Origin: Mytilus californianus
Taxonomy: Eukaryota; Mollusca; Bivalvia; Mytilida; Mytilidae
Direction of reading: 5' to 3'
DNA length: 64,000 nt
Assembly: GCF_021869535.1 (NCBI RefSeq)
Contig: NW_026262659.1
Coordinates: forward strand, 2,604,001-2,668,000
A program made the position numbers and the translations under genes. Under the pieces are notes generated by a model. That model did no database searches and had not been told where the DNA came from. It saw only the letters and a program-made list of their open reading frames with translations. Positions 1 through 9,959 of the stretch are shown here, piece after piece. The stretch's first letter is position 1; each line of letters starts with the position of its first letter.

Positions 1-2
1 TT

Positions 3-2294
3 GAGGTTGTCAAAATACTTCTTACCTACGGGGCTAAAGTTAATGTACAAAATGGAAAGGGTGAAACCCCATTAATTTTAGCTTGCCAATCTGACCGAAT
101 TAATGTCATTAACAAACTTATTGAGGCTGAAGCTGATGTGACTATATGTAACAATGCTGGTGAAAGTGCGTTAATGTACGCATGTGGAAATGGTACTTTA
201 AATGCGGTACGGATTCTTAATCGTACTAAATGTAGTGTTAATGATGTTGATACAGCAAAACGTTCTACGTTATTACATGCCTGCAGTTCACTTTCTCCTA
301 CTTATCTATACAAAACACTAAATATTAAGAAGAAACTAGTAGCCATACTTTCAGGAACAAGCAAATCAGTTTGGTCTAAACGACGTTCTGTTGTTACAAG
401 ATTCCTAATAAACAATAATGCTAACGTGAATATGGCGGATGAACGAGGAGTGACACCATTGATGCTTGCATGTCGGGCCAAGTGTGAAATAAGTGTCGAT
501 CTTCTTTTGACAAATAAGGCCGAAATTAATGTAACTGATAACATAAATAGTTCAAATGCTCTTTTGTGGGCAATGCAAGGAAACCCTGATATCCATATGA
601 TAAATATAATTAAAATGTTAATACGAAAGGACGCTGATGTTAACATTATCGATGCAGAAAAGAATACTTCTCTTATAAATGCATGTTATAAAATTATTGA
701 TGTTAATAGAAGTGAAGAGTTCCTGGCAATGATAAATGCTAGTAGAGATTATTGTGTACAAATTGTTGATTTATTACTAAGAAACGGTGTTGACGTTAAT
801 GCAAAAAACAAATCTGATGAAACCTCTTTAATTGTGGCTTGCAAAGGTGACCATGTGGATATAATTGAGAGACTCATTCATGCAGGAGCTGACTTAAAAA
901 GAGACGCTTTCAATGCATTCTGTGCCGCATGTGAATACGGTTCTTTTGAATCGGTCAAGATTTTATATCAATTCAAGACATTAGATATAATAGATTCAAG
1001 CGACCGTTCCTTGTTATTTCACGCATGTAGTGCACTTCATTTTAAGTCAGTTTGTTCCCCTCAATGTACTTCGCTTATTGGTTTCATTATTGGTAAATAT
1101 GGTGACGTGAATAGAGCTGATAACCGCGGCACCACACCGTTAATGCTTGCATGCCAAAACAATTGTCCGAAAGCCGTGGAGGAATTGTTAGCAAATGCAG
1201 CCTCCATAAATGCAGCTGACAAAATTGATGGTTCAACAGCTCTAGCTTGGGCAATGCGGTGTAAATCAGAGAATGATATAATAGCAGTAATCAAAATTTT
1301 GGTAAACCAACACGCTGATGCTCACAAAAGTAATGACCAAGGATTTTCACCTGTAATGCTTGCATGTGAATCAAATGAGAAAAAAATAATACAGGTGTTT
1401 CTTGACAATGTGCAAGATGAAGACAAATGGAAACCTCTGCGCGTGGCATGTAAAAATAGTTTGAAATTTCTATACGAGCAGGAAAAAAACCCGAAAGAGC
1501 AAACATGTCCCGTGAAACCATTGACCGTTGATATCATGATAACTATAATAGCCGATTTAGTCAAATATAAGCGTATAGAAATTCAACGAGTACTCGAAGC
1601 AGTCAATTCCCAAAACGACACTGACTATTTCGAAAACGAGAACAAGGATGACGAGTCTGACAGAAATGCGATTAATGATAACAACAGCTCTGACAATAAA
1701 TTGTCACCATTATGGAAAGCGTTCGAAATTAACAATATGAATTTAGTACGATTGTTAATCGAGGGTAATGTTGACATAAACAAATGTAATGGTAGTAATG
1801 TCACACTATTAATGAAAGCATGTGAGTTAGATGAGTCATATATCGACATATTGAAATTGCTAATTAAGAAAACTAATGACATCAACGCACGCAACAAAGA
1901 AGGCCAAACTGCACTTTTTATAACGTGTAACAAAAGAAATCCTAGCTTCAAAATTGTTCAATCTCTATTTGAAGATCAGTCTCTTGAAACTCCAAATTGT
2001 ACAATTGGTAACAATTTCAATCGAACACCTTTGACGACACTTTTTCGCAATTTTGATGAAAAGAACAACAATTTTACTGACATTATTATCTATCTTATTA
2101 ATCATTTCCCTGTGGGATACGATATTGACCATAAACTCTCTGAAGACAAAACGTATTTGTCGTATGCTTGCAAATATGCAAGTTATAAAATAGTACACTG
2201 TCTTTTACAAAAAGGAGCAAAATTAAATGATTATTGTATAGAGATCGCTAAACAACGAGGTGATACGAAGATAATTGGTTTGTTACGGTCTTAA
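3..2294 (+). CDS. Ankyrin-repeat protein, C-terminal part (5' end outside window)
   Basis: The frame is open from the first codon of the window (position 3), so no start is visible; an in-frame GTG at 138 is not a real start. About 760 residues can be read, ending at TAA 2292-2294. They are built from roughly 16-18 ankyrin repeats with the usual TPLMLAC core, for example GVTPLMLAC, GTTPLMLAC, ETSLIVACKGDHVDIIERL and ADVN/GVDVNAKN loops. Such repeats form protein-binding solenoids. A larger module is duplicated: a block starting RSTLLHACSS, then GVTPLMLAC and ALLWAM, recurs about 227-248 residues later as RSLLFHACSA, GTTPLMLAC and ALAWAM. A polar acidic linker lies near residues 495-520 counted from position 138. 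No catalytic domain is visible, and an N-terminal NACHT, kinase or similar domain could lie upstream. The lack of introns over 2.3 kb fits one long last exon. Partner and function are unknown. Confidence 0.85.
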   Translation, partial: EVVKILLTYGAKVNVQNGKGETPLILACQSDRINVINKLIEAEADVTICNNAGESALMYACGNGTLNAVRILNRTKCSVNDVDTAKRSTLLHACSSLSPTYLYKTLNIKKKLVAILSGTSKSVWSKRRSVVTRFLINNNANVNMADERGVTPLMLACRAKCEISVDLLLTNKAEINVTDNINSSNALLWAMQGNPDIHMINIIKMLIRKDADVNIIDAEKNTSLINACYKIIDVNRSEEFLAMINASRDYCVQIVDLLLRNGVDVNAKNKSDETSLIVACKGDHVDIIERLIHAGADLKRDAFNAFCAACEYGSFESVKILYQFKTLDIIDSSDRSLLFHACSALHFKSVCSPQCTSLIGFIIGKYGDVNRADNRGTTPLMLACQNNCPKAVEELLANAASINAADKIDGSTALAWAMRCKSENDIIAVIKILVNQHADAHKSNDQGFSPVMLACESNEKKIIQVFLDNVQDEDKWKPLRVACKNSLKFLYEQEKNPKEQTCPVKPLTVDIMITIIADLVKYKRIEIQRVLEAVNSQNDTDYFENENKDDESDRNAINDNNSSDNKLSPLWKAFEINNMNLVRLLIEGNVDINKCNGSNVTLLMKACELDESYIDILKLLIKKTNDINARNKEGQTALFITCNKRNPSFKIVQSLFEDQSLETPNCTIGNNFNRTPLTTLFRNFDEKNNNFTDIIIYLINHFPVGYDIDHKLSEDKTYLSYACKYASYKIVHCLLQKGAKLNDYCIEIAKQRGDTKIIGLLRS

Positions 2295-2624
2295 ACTGTC
2301 AAATTTGAATAGCTACTTTTATTTTGAAGTGCACGATGATACAACATCAACAATATAAAGTTATTAAAATATAAACGTGTGCAGCTTATTGTTTGTCTAT
2401 TATGTTTATTTATTTCTATTCCGTTAGATTTGGATTTTCCCTTTTCTGTTTCCATCATTAGAAACTGTGAAACAAGTTTGAAGTCTTTGTGTAAGTACTG
2501 CACGGATATTTCTTTGTCGGTACATGTATCAATGGTGGGGTTCTATAGTCATGTATAAGTCCGATACTTGTAGAGTTTGTATCTAGGAGCTCATAGTCAT
2601 TTTTAAGTACAACACATTCTGCAT
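2295..2624. other. Gap between ankyrin gene and nested retroelements
   Basis: This holds the 3' untranslated region of the ankyrin gene and then unassigned AT-rich DNA. Its right part probably belongs to the leader of the DIRS remnant, because the target site at 2625-2639 matches the DIRS gag start at 4838. No gene is visible. Confidence 0.4.
2363..2368 (+). terminator. Putative poly(A) signal ATTAAA
   Basis: ATTAAA lies about 70 bases after the ankyrin stop codon in AT-rich sequence and is the first plausible cleavage signal. Hexamers like this occur by chance in AT-rich DNA. Confidence 0.3.
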
Positions 2625-2639
2625 AGTATGTCCGACGTA
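2625..2639 (+). repeat. Target-site duplication, left copy (15 bp)
   Basis: AGTATGTCCGACGTA here is identical to 4838-4852, and flanking bases differ on both sides. The two copies bracket the LINE exactly. The ATG-TCC-GAC-GTA codons therefore belong to the invaded element, not to the LINE. Confidence 0.85.
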
Positions 2640-4806
2640 CAAAGACTTAAATCAGTATTGCATAAAATTATTCACAGTGATCAAAACGGGTATGTAAAAA
2701 ACAGATATATTGGGTTTAATATTAGACAAATCCAAGATATTATAGACTATTCAGAAAAATTCAACGTTGACGGGGCAATTCTTTTTTTTAGATTTTTCAA
2801 AGGCATTTTACTCGTTAGAATGGGAATTTATGTATATTGTTCATTAAAGAAATTTGGCTTTCAGAAATCTTTACTGAAGTGGATAAATACTTTCTATACA
2901 TATATAAAGGGATGTATATTAAATAATAGGTGGATTTGAAGACCCTTCAGCATTGAGCGCGGGATCCGTCAAGCGTGTCCCGCGAGTTCTATAATTTTCG
3001 TTATTGCTGTTGAAGTTTTAGCCTGTAGATTAAGACAAGATAAAAAATTTAAAGGTTTTCAAATCAAACTAGATAATAAAACCCATACTCTAAAGTTAAG
3101 CCAGCTTGCAGATGACACCACTTTATTTTTAAATTCAAAACAAGAAGTCTCATTAACTTTGAACATTATATAAATTTTCGGATCACTTTCAGGCATTAAG
3201 CTTAATCGAAATAAAACAGAGGGGATATGGCTCGGAAATTTAAAGTCCTGTTAAGATAAAGTTGAAAACATTAAGTGGACACAAGAACCGATAAAAGTAT
3301 TAGGGATATATTTCGGACTTAATAAAAATGAGTGTAAAAAATTAAACTTGCAAAGACAATACGAAAAATCGGAAAAAATAATTAAAGATTGGAATAAAAG
3401 AAAATTAACTATGTTAGGTAAAATAACTCTTGTTAAATCACTAATCCTACCAAATATAACCTATGTTGCATCAGTAACAGAAATTGATAAAGAATATCTC
3501 GCAAAATTTAAAAAAATAATATATAGTTTTATATGGAATTATAAACCAGAAAAAGTTAAAAGAGCTATAATAAGTAAAAATTATCTTGCTGGCGGACTTA
3601 AAGTGATAGACATAGATAAATATATAGAATCCATAAATATTAATTGGGTAAAAAGACTCATTGATAATGAAAACTCATCACCCAATTGGAAAGTCTTACC
3701 AAAATTTTACTTAGACAAGTTTGGACAAGAATTCCTTATATTTAAAATGGACTTTAACAATATTAATTTGATTAATAAACTAAAATATATTGTTCCAGAA
3801 TTTTACTTAAAAATAATCATGGATAAACTCAAAATCTGAAAAAGAATCAGATCGACTAACATATAAGCATATCAGACAGCAACTAATATGGGGCAATAAG
3901 CATATCAAATTAAATGGTAAATGTCTTATTTTCAAAAATTGGATTAACAGCAAAATTTTATTTGTAAATGACATAATTGATGATAAAGGAAAAATTAATC
4001 AAAATAAGGTTTTAAATAAACTGTCTTGCCATGCTAATTGGTTTTCGGAATATACTAAATTGATGAAAGCAATACCAAAACAGTGGTTACAAGAGCTCAT
4101 AAAAGAAGAGTCAATTAAAACAAAAGTCGCTACCGACTCCGAATTTAAATTCAAAGATAGAGATGGAAAAATGGTACCAATAAAAACATTTTCCTCGAAA
4201 GATATCTACATCTCGCTTTTAAATAGATATTGAGAGAAAGCAATAGGATTTCAAAAATGGGACAGAATTCTAAATTTAGATAACAACACAAGGAAAAGAG
4301 AACAAATGTTGTACTTTATCTTTAACTATATCCAAGATAATAAACTGAGAATGTTAAGATGGAAATTTCTACATTACATTTTATCAACCAAACAATTACT
4401 TTTCTCTTGGAAAATAACTAAAACTCCTTTATGTAATATATGTTATGTCATTGAAGATTATGAACATTACTTTCTGACATGCAAATATCTAAAATCATTT
4501 TGGAATCAAATAAAACTAATACTAGACAAACTTAAAATAAGACATCATATAATATCACTTGCATCACTTTTGTATGGATACAAGATAAACGATACAAATT
4601 ATTACAATATCAACGATATTCTAACAACCATACTTTTTACTATATATAAAGTATATTATATATCCGAGCAGAAAACAAAACAAATTAATATGTTTGAAAT
4701 TTTTAAAAATGAACTTCTCCAACATTACGAAATATTGACAGATAAACAAGGCAAATATAAAAACTTCTACAATTTGGTTGCAGAAAAAATTAATTTATCT
4801 TTTTAA
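2640..4806 (+). pseudogene. LINE ORF2 remnant: reverse transcriptase and C-terminal domain
   Basis: The coding remains are split over several frames. 2640-2939 reads as the RT fingers and palm start (SDQNGYVKNRYIGFNIR). The motif A position reads FFRFFKG, so the catalytic aspartate is lost. 2940-3340 is frameshifted and has in-frame stops, but keeps LADDTTLF (motif C with Leu for Tyr) near 3104. 3348-3839 and 4306-4806 carry the thumb and the C-terminal region. That region includes a C-x2-C-x7-H-x4-C motif (CNICYVIEDYEHYFLTC) typical of L1/Tx1-like ORF2 ends. The last frame stops at TAA 4804-4806. The copy is dead: motif A is gone and at least four frame breaks are present. L1/Tx1 placement comes from motif style and was not tested by phylogeny. 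Confidence 0.8.
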
Positions 4807-4837
4807 CTAAGATTTATAATATATCATAGTAACTATA
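2640..4837 (+). mobile_element. L1/Tx1-like LINE, 5'-truncated, decayed
   Basis: The insertion begins inside the reverse transcriptase domain and ends about 30 bases after the last stop codon, with no clear poly(A) tail. It is bounded by the 15-bp duplication, as expected of target-primed reverse transcription with 5' truncation. It lies inside a DIRS remnant. Confidence 0.85.
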
Positions 4838-4852
4838 AGTATGTCCGACGTA
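4838..4852 (+). repeat. Target-site duplication, right copy (15 bp)
   Basis: Second copy of the 15-bp repeat at 2625-2639. It contains the first four codons of the gag-like frame that follows. Confidence 0.85.
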
Positions 4853-5480
4853 AGTTCTGACTAAGGCCATAATGCTACTGGTGATGATCATCATGATACA
4901 GATTTGACTACCAATGGGGCTTCTTCACTTTTAACGTCAGCTTTAAACAATGCTTTAGAAAAACAGAAGGAATCGTTCATTAGCCATTTTGAAGCTCGGT
5001 TAGGCAAAAGTACGAAAGCAGCCGGTGTCGACCACTATAAATTACATTCAAGAGCGAAGGAATCACGATTCAGCAAACGTTTTGATAAACTTTCCGGCAT
5101 TGAAAGCTGTTTATAATTTGGTAACATTATTGAAGTTGGTAATATTATTTCCCAGGAAAAAGAAATAATTTTTAAGCGAAATTAGATCCTCAAAATAGCC
5201 GGTAAACACGGTTGGGACAGGGTAAAGGAATATTTGGACAGTCCGTTGGCAGAAAATAAAGAAGATGCTACTGATTTCCGTACTGCTATTTCTAGGGCTA
5301 CTAAAAAAATCAAAACCGTACGACAAACCCGATACTGGAATTAGAGGTTCCAGTCGAGAAAAAATTTAATTCCAGAAGTTTTTTTGTGGCCAAAGAAATA
5401 TACAAGTGCTTCATTGCAATCAACCGGACACTTCATTTGGAACTGTCCTAAAAAAGTATCCCTACAGCCACATTTGGTGA
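4841..5480 (+). pseudogene. DIRS-like gag remnant with CCHC zinc knuckle
   Basis: ATG-TCC-GAC-GTA starts a frame (MSDV) that meets a stop within eight codons, then continues as 4904-5116 (SRAKESRFSKRFDKL). A frame-shifted stretch follows with KIAGKHGWDRVKEYLDSPLA, a pattern I associate with the ORF1 of invertebrate DIRS elements (helix, then GWxxVxEYxxxxLA). Near 5425-5460 the shifted frame reads GHFIWNCPKKV, the second half of a CCHC nucleic-acid-binding knuckle. A Cys-x2-Cys part (C-F-H-C) can be read just before it with one more frame change. Function in the living element: RNA packaging. At least three frame breaks are visible. Confidence 0.6.
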
Positions 5481-5644
5481 TCAAAACACAATAAATCAAA
5501 GTAACTCTCAGATCTCTAGGGTTTAAATTAGTGTACAATCTATTACACATTGTCATAACCTGAGAGATTTTTAATTCAAATTTGAGTAATTTAATCAATT
5601 TACTTATAAGATAAATTATTATTATTTACAAAGTAAATTTACAG

Positions 5645-5945
5645 CAAAAATGCATTCATCATTTTGGTAAAATGTGCTAAAAATGATTTTATAAGGATGC
5701 TAATATTGGTTATAGAATTCCAGTTCTTTGTAATCCACCTTCTGTTTTTAAAAGTAATAGATCAGCTTTACAACACTCAGAGTTTTCTGTAAATTCCATA
5801 ATAGAAATAAATAGTCCATTTGTGGTTAATTCACTTACTGTTTTGATGAATAGTTTAGGCAAAGAAAGGTTGGTTTAAGATTTTAGACATATTAATACAT
5901 TTGTTGAAAAAATAGAGTTATATTTGAAGGGGTGAAAGAAGCTAT
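5645..5945 (+). pseudogene. DIRS-like reverse transcriptase, N-terminal fragment
   Basis: The frame reads GYRIPVLCNPPSVFKSNRSA, then LQHSEF, then PFVVNSLTVLMNSLGKERLV, a stop, and DFRHIN. This order (hydrophobic PP motif, NxxSALQHxEF, VNPLSV..GKKRLxxDxRHxN) is diagnostic of DIRS-type RT, as I know the family. The match breaks off near FEGVKEAITLY, and LINE endonuclease codons start within a few bases. Confidence 0.65.
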
Positions 5946-5954
5946 AACTTTGTA

Positions 5955-8873
5955 TTTGATAACCTACAAGTACATATAGAAATTTTCAGTAATATTGGTA
6001 ACGTGGCCGTTATAGGTGATCTAAACGGTGGTGTAGGCCAAGAACCCGATAACATAACAGGTGATGTTATAGACAAACAATTACAAGACAACATTTCTTT
6101 CATTAACTATGTAAATGATGATGTATTTTTAAACAGACACTCGGAAGATATCAAACCACCAAATAATTTTGGCCAACGCATCCTGCAGTTATGTAAAAAC
6201 TCTGGGCTATGTATTTGTAATGGAAGATTTGGTAAAGAAATTCAGAAAACAACGTTTAACAATAAGAATGGGTGTAGTGCAATAGACTATATGTTAATTT
6301 CACAAAATATTATGTTCAATATTATTAATAGTTTTTCTGTTGGATCATTTAATCATTTTTCTTGTCATGCACCACTTGAAGTTGATTTTAATCTTACTGA
6401 TAATATTGTTAAAAAAGACCAGTGTAATTGTTCTAACCATGTTTGTGATATTTTTAAATGGAACAAGGGGTGCGAAGATCAAATCAGAGACAGTTTATTG
6501 TTGAACACTCAACAGTTTGAACACTTACTCACAAATATAGACCAAATTAGCGATATTGATTGTTGCGTGGAAGAATTGAATAAACTTTTGAAAGATATTT
6601 GAACAATACACAAAGTCAGAAGTAAAATACAAAAACATTGTGACTCCTGCCCTACAAGTAGAAAAACACGTGACCAAAAAGATGATAAACCATGATGTAC
6701 AGATTAATGTTAAAGTTTAAATAGAGACTATATAGGGGCTATGATGAATTTTAATAGATACCGGTCGAATGAAAATAGACTACATTTTAATTTAGCCAAA
6801 CAAAGATACAAACGATTGGCAAATCAACTGAAAAGACAGTATAAAAATCAACAGGGGAATATGTTATCTAAATTACGAAAAAATAACCCTAAACGATTTT
6901 ACAGGAAATTCAAAAAGCGCAAAAAACTTGTTACCCATACGCTTACTGTGGAAGAATTTGAAAAACATTTTAAAAACCTGATTTCAAAAGATGTCACTAC
7001 AGAGGATCAGCATAGTGATTCTACCCCAGAGGCTGTATACGAAGAATAAGACTCTCCTTTCACAGATTTGGAACTTGACATTTCTATAAAGCCTTTAAAA
7101 CGTGAGAAATCCACTGGGTATGACAATATTATGAAGGAATATATATTAACGAGCAGAAACATTATCAAACCAGTATTGTGTAAACTGTGTAACCGTATAT
7201 TGAGTGCTGGCGATTTTCCAGAAATATGGGTTAACAACATTATAATACCAGTTTACAAAAAAGGACCAGTAAACGACCCAGGCAACTATCGTGGTATTTC
7301 TCTCGTATCACATGTGGGTAAACTGTTCACATCAATTATTAACCCCAGGCTTACCAAATGGAGAGAAAAACATAATATAATAACCGATGCACAGTTTGGA
7401 TTTTAACCATGTTATGGAGCAACTGATGCCAGCTTCGCACTCCATTCACTAATTTCTAAGTCTTTGCGTAGTGGAAAACGATTCTATTGCTGTTTCGTAG
7501 ACTATAAAAAAGCATTTTATAGTGTATCCCATTTCAAATTGTGGTTAAGATTAAACAGATGTGGTATAAGTGGAAACTTATTAACTGTTATTAAATCTAT
7601 GTATGCCAAATTCAAATGTTGTGTTTAACTGGAAGGACATTTTTCAAATTTCTTCCAAAGTAATGTTGGATTGATGCAAGGAGAATCATTATCTCCTGTT
7701 TTATATTCTTTGTATATTAATGACATTGAAACATAGCTTATAAGTCCAGGTTGTCAGTCATATGAGTTAAAGATACTTAATTTATATTTACTTATGTATG
7801 CAGATAATACAGTTTTATTTAGTGAAACTATTGATGATTTACAAAAGATGACAGACAGTGTAAACATATATTCTAGGGAGTATGATTTGGATATAAACTT
7901 GTCTAAAACCAAAATTGTTGTGTTTAGAAATAGAGGCCTCGTTAAAGCGACTGAAAAATGGAACTTAAATGGTGTTGATATTGAATTATGTGATGAATTT
8001 ACATATCTTGGCATACTTTTTAAATACAATGGTAACTTTGTATATACACAGAAAATGTAGCAAACCAGGGTAGAAAAGCATTATTTAGCTTATATAGTAA
8101 ATATTGAGAAAGTTCACTTAAGCTTTTTAAAACGTATATTGAAAGTTAAAAAAACTATTGTTAATTATATGGTATATAGTGAATTAGGTAGATACCCGAT
8201 GTACATAGAGAGATATTGCAGAATGCTAAGATATTGGTGTAAATTATTGAAAACAAATAACTGTATTTTACATTCTTGCTACCAAGAAATGTTAGAAAGA
8301 TCGATATTAAAACCTCGTGACAAACAAAATTGGGCATATGAAATAAGACACATATTATTTCGTTATGGTTGTCAAGATGTATGGTTACACCAAAATGATA
8401 TTAATGTTGGTCTGTTTTTGCTAGAAATTGTTAATATAATGAAAGGTAGTTTTGTCAGTGAAATGAATGCTTTTTTCAATGAGTCATCAAAGTGTAATTT
8501 TTGTAGATATATAAACGATCCAGGTACTTTACAATTTTACCTACAAAAACCTTTAAACTATGTGTTTAAGCCATATATAAGTAGATGTAGATTGTCTGCA
8601 CACTGCCTTAACATTGAAACCGGTAGATTTTGTAATATTGAAAGAAAAAACAGATTATGTAATATGTGTGATAAAAATATGATCGAAGATGAATACCGTT
8701 ATATTTTAGTATGTGACAAATATTTTGATATAAGGAAAACATATATAAAACCATGTTATTGGAAAAAACCATCTTGTTATAAATTTATACAATTATTGTC
8801 TGTTCGTAACATTAAAGAGCTTACCAATCTAGGTAAATACCTTTATTTAGCTTATAAGATTCGTTATTCATAA
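5955..8873 (+). pseudogene. LINE ORF2 remnant: endonuclease C-part, reverse transcriptase, C-terminal domain
   Basis: 6003-6602 holds the C-terminal half of an APE-like endonuclease (VAVIGDLNGGVG, AIDYMLIS, HFSCHAPL). 6741-7049 is the basic linker. 7068-7406 is the start of RT (KREKSTGYD, IIPVYKKGPVNDPGNYRGIS, ITDAQFGF). A frame with stops follows, carrying FVDYKKAF (motif A, Asp kept) near 7495 and a GESLSPVLYSLYINDIE block. 7794-8060 contains YADNTVLF, where the second catalytic Asp of YADD has become Asn. 8139-8873 is the C-terminal part with C-x2-C...C-type pairs (CNFCRY, CNMCDKN). At least five in-frame stops are present, so the copy cannot mobilise itself. Confidence 0.8.
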
Positions 8874-9020
8874 TATAATGCTCATATTTCATTATTTACA
8901 TTATTTGTTGTCATTCTCCGCCGATGATACAAACTGTTTGTAATTATAAAACATGTATGTAATTATTCACTGATGCTATCATATTTGTATATGTAAATTC
9001 TATAAGCTGTATTGCTTATG

Positions 9021-9026
9021 AATAAA
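9021..9026 (+). terminator. LINE poly(A) signal AATAAA
   Basis: AATAAA lies about 150 bases after the last LINE stop codon and about 20 bases before the sequence returns to DIRS coding. Confidence 0.55.
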
Positions 9027-9051
9027 AGACTATTATTGTAAATTCTAACGA

Positions 9052-9490
9052 TTTTTCGTTTAAATTTGATATGAAGTCTGGTTATTGCTATATAGACATT
9101 CACTCTGGCCATCAAAAGTGCTTGGAAATATAGCGAAACATTAAGACATTTTACTTTTACAGTTTTGCCTTTAGGACTTTTCAGTCCGTCATATATTAAC
9201 TAAGGCAGAATGCGTTTTAGTTAATTATTGGAGATCATTAGGATTTCCTATGGTTGTTTATTTAAACGATATTATGGGAAATGCAGAAAATTTTGACATT
9301 TGTCCCAAATATATAAAAAAAGTCGATTTTTTTTTACTGCTTTATGGTTTTATTGTTAATACATAAAAGAATATATGGGAACCAGTACAAGTGATTTGAT
9401 TTACGAGATTGTACTTTAGAAATATCAAATAAGAAATTACAAACATTGACAGAGGCTATTTCAAATTAAGTTGAAGGTAAAACATATTTT
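9052..9490 (+). pseudogene. DIRS-like reverse transcriptase, continuation after LINE
   Basis: Immediately after the LINE 3' end the sequence reads NDFSFKFDMKSGYCYIDIHS (motif A, KFDxKSGYxxIDI). It continues over several frames with FTFTVLPLGLFSP (motif B region, xPFGLSSA in live copies) and VVYLNDIMG. The last is the motif C box with Asn in place of the first catalytic Asp of YLDD. WEPVQ-like and TLTEAIS-like pieces follow. Frame breaks are frequent, so the copy is old. Confidence 0.65.
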
Positions 9491-9817
9491 ACTTATAGAA
9501 TAGGTTTATTTCTCCTCTAAAAACCCTTTGCTAACACCAAAAGACAAGAAAACAATTGAAAAGATTTTTTTAAAAGGTGCATCGTATAATACACGCATTA
9601 TAAGCAAATAAGGAACGAATAAGTAACAGGGTATTAGCCCAGCGCAAAAACGGTAACATGCGCGCTTTAAGAGTAAGTTCACCTCTACGAACCACGAACT
9701 AACACCAGAGTCAAAAAAAAAAAACGCGTTAAAAGGGTAATTTCACCTCGATAAACCAAGAACTATTACCAGAGATAAGAAAATAAAGCATTAAAAGGGG
9801 GAACATATTAAAAAATC
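9491..9817. repeat. Three degenerate copies of a ~65-bp repeat
   Basis: Blocks of the form TTTCWCCTCK..AAACCA.GAACTA.YACCAGAG..AAGAAAA are seen near 9508-9560, 9668-9740 and 9741-9800. They are diverged. This may be the DIRS 3' region or unrelated satellite. No gene is seen. Confidence 0.4.
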
Positions 9818-9925
9818 GAATAAGTAACGAATAGGTAACGAATAAGAAATAAGCAACGAATAAGGAATAAGGAATAAGTAACGAATAAGGAATAAGGAAT
9901 AAGTAAGGAATAAGGAATAAGTAAC
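9818..9925 (+). repeat. Short minisatellite (GAATAAGTAAC / GAATAAGG units)
   Basis: Alternating units GAATAAGTAAC and GAATAAG(G) are repeated about a dozen times, with the irregular phasing typical of slippage. Confidence 0.8.
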
Positions 9926-9959
9926 CAACTTGACGACCCTACATCATAACCATGGTAAA

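Larger units (their letters stand above)
5950..9045 (+). mobile_element. APE-type non-LTR retrotransposon (LINE), 5'-truncated, inserted in DIRS RT
   Basis: Starts within the endonuclease domain and ends shortly after an AATAAA at 9021. It sits exactly between the two halves of the DIRS RT. I could not fix the target-site duplication; the junctions lie near 5945-5960 and 9040-9052. The clade is unresolved (it could be in the I/Nimb/CR1 neighbourhood). Confidence 0.8.
4838..9490 (+). mobile_element. Decayed DIRS-type (tyrosine-recombinase class) retrotransposon, split by a LINE
   Basis: Three pieces in the right order and orientation read as one DIRS-like element: gag with a zinc knuckle (4841-5480), the N-terminal part of RT (about 5645-5945), and the rest of RT (about 9052-9490). 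The gap between the RT pieces is filled by another LINE. The recombinase is not seen downstream. The left piece is itself split from its leader by the 2640-4837 LINE. Confidence 0.7.

Noticed and set aside
302..2198. Minus-strand frames over the ankyrin gene
   Set aside because: They are antisense shadows. The plus strand has clear ankyrin repeats.
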